NCBI GenBank assembly: GCA_943704495.1
Contig: CALSCR010000930.1
Span: 1 to 26,976 of the forward strand
DNA from: Pigoraptor chileana
Lineage: Eukaryota; Opisthokonta; Filasterea
DNA length: 26,976 bases
Reading direction: 5' to 3'
Each line of letters opens with the position of its first letter. Positions within the stretch are counted from its first letter, which is position 1. Below the pieces are notes generated by a model. It made no database searches, was not told where the DNA came from, and saw only the letters and a program-made list of their open reading frames with translations. This document shows positions 1 through 10,375 of this stretch, piece by piece. The position numbers were made by a program, and so were the translations under genes.

Positions 1-268
1 AAACCGTGGAGGAGATCGAGAGAAAGTGTTCATCTTGTGTTGTCAACGGAAGGAGAAATGCCGACTTACTTTGAGATACCACACATTGACGAGGCGCTGT
101 TTGCAGGCAACGCTATACTGTGGCCGGGGGAGGTCATTGAGGAGGAGCTCAAGGTTCCCGGTGCATACACACAGAGTAACGACCTTACGCTGGAGAAGCT
201 TCTCGCTGGTCCCCACGCAAGCAAGTGGGTCCTGTGTGTGTGTATGTGTGTGTATGTGTGTATATTTT

Positions 269-335
<67 letters not shown>

Positions 336-1937
336 TTTTATGTGTGTGTGTGTGGGTGGGTGTGTGGGTGTGTGTGTGTGTGGGTGTGTGTGTGTGTGTG
401 TGTTGTGTGTATGTATGTGTCTGTGTGTTTATATATATCGATATATATATCGATATGTATCCGCATCGATATGGCTCTCTCAACTCCGATGAAGGAGCGC
501 CCACCGGTTCATTGTTGTCCGACTGCATCATTCATTTCTGGCATTTGCGCTTTCGAACTGCACTGTCCCACAGGTGCGTAATTGCGACAGCAGAGACCCC
601 ATACACGTTCCTGAGCCACAGGCATTCATCCGATCCGAACGTGTCTCGGGCCCACCACGTTGACGAGTATATTGCCGCCTATAAGCCCGGCCTAGTGTGG
701 CTTGACATTGCATGCATCCCACAAGGCGGCCCAAAATACAGCAAATATGACTACTTTTCGGTGAGTTGACTCTGCGTGCGAATGTTTCGCTCGAGTAATG
801 AAACCTGGGTGCGGTGCCGAGGTAGGAGGAGGGATGCAACAGCACGGGCCACTAATGTACTGTGCGTTGTGCGTGTGTGCGTGTGTGTTGCAGCACACGC
901 GACCCACAGTGATGAACTTGCATTTGATCTTGCGGGGCGCCAAGGACGTGCTCGTGTGCCTCAAGCCTGAGCACGAACTGGAATCGCGGCTCACCCGACA
1001 TATACGACACGAGCTACTCGCCGGCGTTCTTTACAATCTGCGGCAGCACTGCTACGGAATTGGAGCGCCGTTCTACGCCCTGGATGCGCGAGCCGTGGCG
1101 CTCAGTCAGGAGATGACAAACAACGAGTACTACGACCGTCTCTTCTGCTATGTCGAGAGAATAGCTTGCCCCAAGGAAGGTCCAACGAACCTGCGGGATC
1201 AGTTTGGACAGTGGCTGAAGAAGTTGCGAGCACTCGGAAACGATGTTATTGCTATGGAAAAGCAGTTCAAGGACAAGGTGCGTGGCGGTCTCACGCGAGA
1301 GAAGAATACAGAGGAACGTATCGACAGCGTCATTGCGATTGCAGAGGGACTCTTTGGTGGGGGACGTGGCGCCAAGGACCCGCTTTCGTTTGTGGAGCAG
1401 CTGTCGTGTGCCTGCGACGCCGATCGCATTGCCGTCCGACGAATTGAGAAGGAATTGCTTGGCTTTCGGTTTGTGCCGGAGGATGTTGTCGCAATACAGG
1501 TGGCCCTGAACACACCGCGGCGCACGCACGTGACGGATCTCGCCAGCATCGGAAAATTCCGCTCGGTGACGGTGTGGTCGGAATTTCCCGATCTCAACGA
1601 GTACGAGTTGTGCCGCAATGGCAAAAACCTCGCCCTTGTTCTTGGCGGTGCGTTGCGTGAGGGGCGTCCGGTGTGGGTCAGCTCCAAAGACACTGGCATT
1701 GTGCAAGTGGTTGTGATGGGTATGGATCTCGGCATGACGGAGCACACGATCATCCACCTCTGGGACGATGGGACGAAGGCGTCCATTGAAAGATACCAGG
1801 GTGTTTTCTACACTAGTTCGTGTTGCGTTTCGATGAATGGAGGCATCACAATTCAGCCTTTGCGAATGCTCGAGAACGTCAATGATAGTAACAAGCTTAT
1901 GGCCGTGGCCGATCAATTCACATGTCCTGTCCGTTGA
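1..1937 (+). CDS. TIR/HET-like domain protein, 3' portion, three exons (1-233, 574-760, 894-1937)
   Basis: The open frame runs in from the left edge, so the start may lie outside the window; the ATG at 58 is the only late alternative noticed. Exons join as 1-233, 574-760 and 894-1937 (phase 2, then phase 0), giving 487 residues ending at TGA 1935-1937. Introns are 340 and 133 bases; intron 2 has a good donor (GTGAGT) and a TTGCAG acceptor. Across exons 1-3 lie FLSHRHSSDPN, then VWLDIACIPQ, then ILRGAKDVLVCL, then RLFCYVE. This order (SHR near the start, a W-D-x-x-C-x-P-Q strand, a strand ending in V-L-V, then an R-x-x-C-x-x-E helix) resembles TIR-like/heterokaryon-incompatibility-like domains common in protists and fungi. 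It probably has an intracellular signalling or NTP/NAD-related role, but no catalytic residue can be assigned. The last 250 residues, including a lysine-rich helix near exon 3 codons 115-160, match nothing I recognise. No signal peptide or membrane segment is visible. Domain call is moderate; gene structure is good. Confidence 0.7.
234..425. repeat. (TG)n microsatellite filling intron 1 of the left-hand gene
   Basis: Almost pure TG/GT dinucleotide sequence interrupted by TA-rich islands. The island TATATTTTTATGTGTG occurs twice, about 74 bases apart (near 260 and 334), so the tract contains an internal duplication. The inferred 5' splice site (CCT/GTGTGT at 233/234) sits at its very first repeat unit. 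All open frames here that read as Cys-Val strings or His-Thr strings are repeat artefacts. Confidence 0.9.
435..456. repeat. 22-bp perfect AT-rich palindrome
   Basis: ATATCG, then ten bases of alternating AT, then CGATAT: the whole stretch equals its own reverse complement and contains two ATCGAT sites. A third ATCGAT lies just downstream at 465-470. It lies inside intron 1 directly after the TG microsatellite. It could extrude as a cruciform, but may simply be microsatellite decay. Confidence 0.85.
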
Positions 1938-2122
1938 GTGGGGAGTAATTAAGTGTTTTGCGTGTGTATTTGCGTGTGTATTTGCGCGTGTGTTTTTGTG
2001 TGTGACCGAGCAGACTCTCTACTGAGATTGACAAACAAACGCACAATGAATCTAAATTTGAGATAGACGATGTGAATAACGCGTATTTGCAAATTCATAA
2101 CACTTTGCCACCACACTTGACA
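1938..2122. other. Convergent intergenic spacer with a 12-bp tandem repeat
   Basis: This 185-base gap separates two convergent stop codons, so it must hold both 3' UTRs and polyadenylation signals. Three head-to-tail copies of a 12-mer (TTTGCGTGTGTA, third copy slightly changed) occupy 1957-1992. The tract is GT-rich on the plus strand, like GU-rich downstream elements of 3' end formation. No AATAAA was found on either strand at a convincing place. Confidence 0.6.
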
Positions 2123-5100
2123 TTACGACGAAGCTGCAATGTTTGCGGTATTCTGCGCCTGCAACGCCGTAGCCAGCGATGCGACGAACGCATACTGTGA
2201 TGCATCGGCAGAGGTCACATCCACAAAGAAAGGGATGGCCGCACTGCTGCCCGCAACGGTTGCCGTCAAGAACATTCGTGGGAGTGTCATGGCAGAGAGT
2301 GCACTCACTGTTCCGAGCACGTGAGCCCTTACCGGACGGAAGCTCACAAATTCGTTGGAGTTTGGTCCAATGGCGTATTGCGCTGACGATTGCAATTGCA
2401 GCTGTGTTTGCGAGGTCCACGATTGCGGGAGTTGCGCCGCGTTCCATTGCACATTCCACGACCCTTGTGCCACGGTCTCGTTGACAGGAACCTTCATCAC
2501 GCCACCCGCGCACATGTTCTTTATGCGCGCAGCCGTCGTCGTTTTGGCGCACGATGCGTTCACGCGGGATGCTATGTCCGGCCGTTGGTCCGGGGTGACG
2601 GCCTTTGATCCCTTTGATATCTTGCCCCATGTCGTTGCGACACATTCGGCGTGCGCGGTCGCATCGAAAAATGCGTGCGTTGGATCGGTCAAGTTCGCCG
2701 CGGGTCCAGTAGGCACCACAGAGCAATCGAATGTGGACGCCGCCTCGCCACCGTAGTAACGCTTGCGGTTGACATCAACCGTCTTTGTGACGTTCCCAGT
2801 AGCAACGCGCTGCACCGACAGCGACCCCGTGGTGAGCTGATACAAGGCCACCAGCGATGGCAGCATGTTCCCGGCGCCCTGTGCAATGCCGCCGTAGTAG
2901 TCCATCATCGCAAGGGCTGTGCCCATCTGCGAGGCCCATGCAAGCGCCGCGGAGGAAAAGATGCCGGATGCGATTTGCTGACCACCCATCTGTGCAGTCT
3001 GTCCCCCGACAATGCCGTTGAGAGTGGAAATTTGCCCCGCGAGTGACGTAAGCGCCTGGATGGAGGAGTTGCTTAGCTGCTGCGCAACAGACACGATCGC
3101 CAACTGCGACGTCGCAAAGGGCACTGTGGAGGAGCCCGTTGCAATGTCTTGAAGGCTGGGAGTGCCGATTGTCTGCGCGCTGTACGATGGATATGCGCCA
3201 TACACCGACACAGTCGCCAGGCGTTGCGATGTAGTGACGGCATTGATACCAGCACTATAGATGCTGGTCACATTTGGCACCTGTGATGCATACTGCTGGA
3301 GATTGTTGATGTCTGTCGCCATCTGACCTGCCAGTGAGCTGTAGAGCTGCATGTACGTGGCGTTGTTGCTTCCAACCTGCGCACTGGCGGATGCGCATTG
3401 ATTCACGAGACCACCGATGAGGGACTCGAGTGCGGATGCCGCGATTCCATTGCCGTAGAATGTTGCGTTGAACACATCCGGGAGCACAATGCCGTTGAGA
3501 GAAAAGTCGGTGATCACGAATGGACTGGTCTTGCTGGAAAGCGATTGCAGGGTGACAGGCATCCACAGCCCGTTTGGTGCCGCATCAAGGTCAATCTGTA
3601 CGCCGGCGTCGCTGAATGAGAGGGTTCCCACGGGCGATTCGTTGACAAATTCACTCCCAAGTGTCATATTCGCAATCTTAACGGGTGCCATGGCCACCGC
3701 AGTGCTGTTCGAGAGTATGATGGTGATATTAAGCGCGCTCTGGTTGGGTCCCGTGACCGTGAAATAGCCCGACATGAACGACATCGATGAGTACAAGAGT
3801 GCGACTTCAAAGCGGTGTGGCGGAACTGCGGAAAACTGCGCCAGCAGTGTGGATTGACCAAAGAACGTGGCGTTGCCCACTATCCCACTCACAAGTCCCT
3901 GCGATTCCGCTCCGTCGACGATCGTAAAGTCTACGTCGTAAAAGAACGTGTGGCGAGCAATCCGCCCAAACGAATTGCCGTTGCTCTCTTGACCAATAAT
4001 CGAAGGACAGAGCAGAGATGCAAGCTCTTCGAGTGTGGCGGAGTGCAGTGCAAACGCGATCGTACACGCGAGCGGGGAAGCCGAAGCGACAGCGGCGCAC
4101 GAAACAAAGGCGGGAGCGCTGATGTCGCGGGACATTGTTGCGGTCGCATTGATGGCGACAATCCATCCGGACCCCACCGAGGACGCCGCGGCGGAGAATT
4201 GTGCGGCCATCAGACGCACGGATGGAGTGCCGAACGGTGAATGCCATTCAAAGTCATCGCTGAGAAGACGCACGCTACCATCGTTGTGGATGCGTATGCT
4301 AGCAGGAAGAGCTTGGAGAACATCGTTGCGCGAGTGACCGAGGCGAGCGCTGATGCTGCCGTCAATGGAAAAGCCTGACATTGTGTCGTGTTCGACCTTG
4401 AATGTGAGGGTCCGTACAGCAAATGTTGCATTGGTAGCAATTGACACGCCTGCAGGGCCAAGCAGATAGGCAGTGACGCTGTAATTCGACAGCGATCGCA
4501 TGTGGGCCACAGCCGGCAGCGACAAGAGGCCGGTGAGCTGGGATACCGCTTCAATCTCAACGGACGTGCCAGTAAGAGACATATTCCCCACAACAGAAAG
4601 CCCGCGCGGCACGGAGAAGCCGGGGAAGTCGCTCGACAGCTTTGCCGGTCCGCTCGCAAGGACCACTTTGGCGCCAGAGATGTTCAACACGGCAATGGCG
4701 CGTGCAAAGGGCGACTGTGGATCGGGATTGGCGGCCACTTGGTAGACGGCTGTCCACTGCTGCCCAGTTGGACCGCACGTGACATTCCCGCGACCACCGC
4801 AGCGCATCATTGGTGCGATGAGGACGCGTACAGTGTGGGCATTCGCACTGGAGGACCTGAGAGTGCCGTCGATGGAGAGAGTGGCATTGACAAAGTCGAT
4901 TGTGGTTGTTGCTGTGCGGTGGTCGACTGGAAGGCCAACAATATCATCCAACAGGCCTTCTGGAGCAGCGCCAAACGCAGCAACACCCTTGGTGAAGACA
5001 ACGGCCGCGATACTGCCGAGCGTCACGTGGGGGACCTGGGGCACGCATTGAAGGGGTGCCAACACACCATCCACGCACGCATACTCGCGGGGATCGCCGC

Positions 5101-8100
5101 ATCCGCCGTTATTGAACGCGCATGACCTCGGCACGGGAGCGCACTCTATCGTTACTCCGTTGCCGTACTTTGGCGTGGGTCGGCAGTATGTCCCTCCCGG
5201 GCACTGCGACGGCGACAGAGATTCACACGGATTTGCACCGCCGACCGAAACGACTGTGATTTGCGAGATCGCGGCAATTTCCGCAGCGGGGGCGACGAAT
5301 CCGGCCCACTGGTTTTGCTGTACCTCGTCTCCAAATATCAACTCGCCCAAAGGGAGCAGCGCCAGGAGGGACGAGTCAAAGATGAGCGTTGCGTCACAAG
5401 CGCCAAAGTATGACGTCACAGGCGTCCAATTCGAGTCGGCGGGGATCGTCCCCGGTTGGAATCCCTCGGCAACAAGGAACGAGGTGACGTACGTCTCAAG
5501 CCACGCGGCAAGTGACGTCCCGTTCATTCCGTTCCAACCGTCACATCCTGTGACTGTCTGCGCCACCGCGAGCGTGAACGTGATCTCGAGAAGCCCTTCG
5601 TAGCAGTTGGGCACAGATCCCGGCGTCGCACTGCACGTGGATTTCAGTGCGGGCAGCTCGCCGCAATAATCTGGAATGGTCGAGCACACGCTGAGCGGAG
5701 TGCACGTGACAGTGCCGTTGGTGACATTGCACTGCGATGCATACGGCGACCCGCAGCCTCCGTTGTCGATGGCGCAGGGATCAAGAGGCACGCAGTCATA
5801 TGTGCCTGTCTGAACCGACGTCGACACACAAATGGTGTTGGATGAGCATGTTCCGCAGGGACTGTGCATGGATGGGAATCCATTTCCGGTGGCTGTGATT
5901 GTGCCGTCACTTGCAAGCGCGAGTTGAACCGAAAGCGGTTGCCCTTGGAGAGACAATGTCAGCGACCCACTTAGCGCGACGGAGGAGGATGCCTCGCCAA
6001 GAGACCAGGATAGTGCAACGTGCACCTCCGCAAGTGGAATCCCATCATCTCCGATAGGAAGGGTGCGCGCGACGCCGACCGAATCCCTTGCACCGACGGT
6101 GATGAAGGTCTGTTGCATGCCGCCTGCCGTGATGGGGACAGACGCGATTGGCAGAGAGAGTGCAGCACCCGCACTACCGACGAGAAGCTCAATTTCGCCA
6201 GTAAGACTCATCTGTCCAGTCGTCAGCGAGAGAGGAACATCGAGCACCCAGTTGCCGACGCGAATGCCTTCCGCGAGAAACGTTGTTGATGACTGCGTTG
6301 GTGCCGACGACAGCGAGAACTGGGTGGCCCATGCGCTTGCAGGGGCAATGAAAGCAATGTTCTTCGCACTGCCGACGTACGACCGTGTGGCATTGGTGAA
6401 GACCGATCGCACAACGTCGTCGGCACTCACTGAAGCGGATACAACCCATGCCCCGCGGGCCGATGGGACGGGAAGGGAAGCATCAGCGCCAGGCGGACGA
6501 CCGGCAATGTTTGTGACAAGCACGACGGGGCTTGATGCAGCAGACACATTCAGTGAGGATACGCGAGTCATCAGAGGAAAGATATCCGCAAGCGTCCATG
6601 CAGGGTGTTTCGCAATCGCAGTCACCTGCCATTGGCTCCATGGTGCGTCTTGGTGAGGGCGTGCTGCGAACATCCGCGACGACTCGAGTACCGGGCTCAA
6701 TGCACGGAGAACAGTCCAGACAGGTATCCATCCCAGGCCGTCGATTCTAACTGCGGCGGACGATGGAAGTGCCGACCCAATCGCGGGCACAATGGAAACA
6801 AAAGCATCGGCGTACGAACACAGCGGGCTCGCATATGTAACGGGCGTGCCAGCATCGGCAAAGATAGTCGACGGGGATGGTAGGCCTTCAAAGGTCACTG
6901 CCAGGGCATCGAGGACCACACACACGGAAACAGTCGACGTGATTCCGTTATTCGAGAGCGTAACGGTTGCAACAGCCGATGACACCGAGGCACAGTACTC
7001 ATTGAGCTTGCTGAGAACACCGACAACCGGGACCACGGCGCGTGTATCGATTGCCACAGATGCATTTCCGGCGCCCGATGCATACCCCGAGAGGACGAAG
7101 GAGAGCGGGTGCGTCGCGCTTCCATTCAGTGGCGTTGATATTGCGGACGGACGTATTTGGCCTGCTATTGTGTCAATGCGGGCGCTGAGCGCGCGAAACA
7201 CGGGGGCAACTGCAGTGCCGAGTCCTCCGAAATTGTCGCCACCAAGTGCATTGAGAACATCAAGAACAGACACGCGCGCGTTTGGTGTGGCTTCAACAGA
7301 GAACGGGACGATTGCGGATCCCCCGTAGATCTCATTAATGAAGGGCATCGACAGAGTGACGCCAATTGATCTGCCGGCGGCCGTGGGTCGCGCGGTAATG
7401 GCGGCCGCGTCAATTTGGCCCCCAAACGAATTCCACGTGATGTTGATTGACGACGCCCCTGGGATGAGTGTCAGACCCACGTTTCCCACTTGCAGCACAT
7501 ACGGCTCTGCAAGGGCGCCGCCAAGTGCGACAGCTGCAGTCCCGACCAATCCGTCGACGGCAAACCGCATTACGCTTCCGTAACCCCGGATGCTCACTTC
7601 AAGGATGCATCCCATGGTTGTTGATCCGTTCGAGGCGACCTTTGCGACGATATTCGATGCGCGGATGGATGGCACCGGGAACGAAGAGCTGGGAAAACGA
7701 ATCTCAAACATTGGGCTCGGCGTCGAAAGGGCCGCGTGCACGGATGCCGACGTCTGTGATGCAAATTGGGAGAGAACGTACATGCTGCTCCGAGACGGGA
7801 AGGTCGACATGTTGAGTGACACAACAAAGTTGAGGCCCCGCGCACATAACCAGTTGGAGCACTGAATCTGTGGCAATGTCGACGCAATGTACTGCGGACG
7901 GCTGCTGACCGATGGGGAGAGGGTGAGTCCGTCTGCGAGCGTCACGGTCCATGTGCTCGCCGGATCGAATGCAGCAACAAGCGATATCTTCCTGGAAGAC
8001 ATGGCAATGGTCCCTGCGTAGCTCTGGACGGCGGATGAATCGGACGCAGAGAGGGAGACCACAGATGCAGCGAGTGCCACTGCCTTCGAGTGCAATTCAA

Positions 8101-10375
8101 AGTGCTGCATGCTGCTGATGGAAGCCGCAAGAGCAGTAAGTGTTGCGTGGAGGTCGACAGCGAATCCGAAAGGGATCAGTGCAGGTGTGAGCATCACGGC
8201 AGAGAGGCCTGCTGACAGCTTCATGGCTGCACGTCCAAACACACGCAATGCCTGGCGAGATTTGAGAGTTCCCTGGAAGAACGACGACTGTCCGACAGCG
8301 TTGAGCCAGTCAATTGCCGTCGTAAACTGCGTCGGAAAAATAAGGGACAGAAATAAAGGAATGTTCCGAGAAAAAAGGGTTAAATGAATAGACGAACCAA
8401 TCCGGACACCACTGGCACGCAAATGCACGACAAATCCACGCCTCACAAGGCTTCCTATGTGCCCTGTGTCACGTGACTGCCCACCTCGTACACGTTCACC
8501 GTGACGTTTGCAGAACCCCCGTATGCAGGCGGTAGTCCCGCCATGCTTGCCACCAGCGACAGCCGCCCACAGTTGACATATGCGGTACCCTGTGCGATGA
8601 TAACACGACGTTCGGTGATGGCGGGAGCAAACTGTGCGGGTATGTCCGTTCCAAAGGCAGATGATGTCGAGTCGAATGACGCAGCAAGGACGTCCATGCT
8701 GGTGACATTATTCGCGGATGCAATGTTCGCCGCGACGCACGCGGCACCGTCGACAGTGGAAGTTACCTCAATTGAGAATGGCGCCGATGTGTCGCCCAGC
8801 TGCACGCCTCCGTCGATGGTTCCAGTAATCGATCCACCCGACAGCAGTCCGGAGAATGTTGGACGAACGCTGTCCGCACACAAGCTAAGCCCCGAAGGAC
8901 CAATGGCAATGATCCAAGAGTCGAATGCTAGATTCCCTGTGATGGAAAGCAAACTTTCGTTTGAGGAAGATAATTCGGGGCGCCCCTCAATTTGAAACTT
9001 CGCCGTGGGCATGTTATATGCACTGAAACTGAGGTCCGCGCGAAGGGAGAAAGAGAGGGATCCATTGCCAGTTGCATCAATGAACACCGCCGTCGGATTG
9101 AGCATAATCTGATCGGGTATATTGGAAAATAAAGCATTTCGTTAGTGACGACTCAAGCATATATATCAGACAGTCTAGAGTGTGGTGTGCAATTCACTCC
9201 AACAAAAATGACAACAACAAAAAATAAACGTGTACACAAGTACCACCACTCACACTGCCCGTCCCCACAGACAGATGTTGTTGCTCTGGTGTAAACATCA
9301 CGACAGCGCGGTCTCCAGGCAACGCCGGGATGACGACATCAGCATACAGCGGTGATGTCGCCTGTTCGATGGAAAAAGCAATGTTTCGTGTCACATCGAT
9401 TGAGTCCAGCGGTAGCTTTGCAACGACGGTGAGCCCCGCACTCATAGGCAACGGAGCGCGGCGCCCAATGAAGGGAGGGCAGTTTGCAACAGAGGCGGCC
9501 GACGAGACAATGTAAAGCGGCTTGACAAGAGAGAGTCCCTCAAAAGCGGGCGCAATGGTGTCGACCGACGTTGTGTTCCAATGAGGCTGCATGGGCGCAA
9601 CAATCACGCGAAAGTGCGGCGCTGTCGCAGGAATGAGGAACTCATCCGGGGCCGCAACGAGCTGGGAGAGCGCGTTGGCCGCAGAGGCGAGCGGAACGCG
9701 CATTGTCGACGAGCCCGTCACGTGACCACTGACATCAACGGTTGCGTCGCCTAGACGCGAGAAGGAAGCGATATCCTCTAATGCCGCCAACAGAGCCAGA
9801 TGTCTTGATGCTCCCTTGCCCACTGCCGCAACGATGGGCTGTGAGAACGCCGTGCTGACGGCAGCAAGCACACCTTGTGCAAGCGATGAGGCGTTGACAC
9901 TTGCGGGCGCGCCGTTCACACCGATGGGAAGGGTGACAGTAGTGGTGTGTGTTGCCGTCGATATGTAAGTCTCGAGTGCTGCGTTCACAAAAATGCCCTC
10001 AAAGATTTCGACTGCGACGGCCGAAGTGGAGCCGTGCTTAGTGAGGACGCCGGTGAGGGTGATGGGAAGGGACGTTGCGTTGGCAGCCCAGGTGATGTAG
10101 GACAGCTCGCCGTCAAGAACTGCCCCATTTGCAGAAAGAATATCGCCAGTGGTGTTGGATCCATCAAAAAATGCGTCGATGAGGTCGCTGATGGTGAGCG
10201 CTTTACGTTGGCTGTCGCTCCCAGCGCAGATGGCGACCAGTCTCTGGATGCGCATTTCAACGGTTATTGAATCATTTGAATAATTACTTCCGTGCGATGC
10301 CGCTGTTGTCGGGACTGAAAAGATGGATATCGCCATCGCTGTCACTAGACACACAGCACCGAGATATGAATGCAT
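2123..10375 (-). CDS. Giant secreted EGF/beta-repeat protein, about 2649 residues, three exons
   Basis: Coding exons on the minus strand are 10375-9254, 9108-8485 and 8326-2123, all joined in phase 0. Donors are GTGAGT and GTGGGC; acceptors are GATCAG and GACGCAG. The product starts MHSYLGAVCLVTAMAISIFS, a classical signal peptide with likely cleavage near residue 26. Most of the chain is low in charge, rich in Ser, Ala, Val, Thr and N-glycosylation sites, and shows alternating hydrophobic residues typical of beta-solenoid or beta-sandwich repeats. Two Cys-rich clusters sit in the middle, at about residues 1400-1470 (CAIDNGGCG) and 1610-1670 (CAFNNGGCGDP), and read as EGF-like modules around a beta-alpha-beta-like segment. 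A long helix-prone stretch follows, then a Cys-containing C-terminus. I see no membrane helix or GPI signal near the end, so secretion is likely. The 6.2 kb last exon is uninterrupted. The precise function is unknown; a matrix, coat or adhesion role is inferred. The divergent neighbour at 11783 encodes a protein of the same style. Confidence 0.8.

Noticed and set aside
26-531. Open frames encoding long Cys-Val or His-Thr strings
   Set aside because: They are translations of the TG/CA microsatellite in an intron and have no other support.
1014-1916. 300-codon minus-strand open frame
   Set aside because: It is fully antisense to the third exon of the left-hand gene, which has domain motifs and splice support; its own product shows no protein-like pattern.
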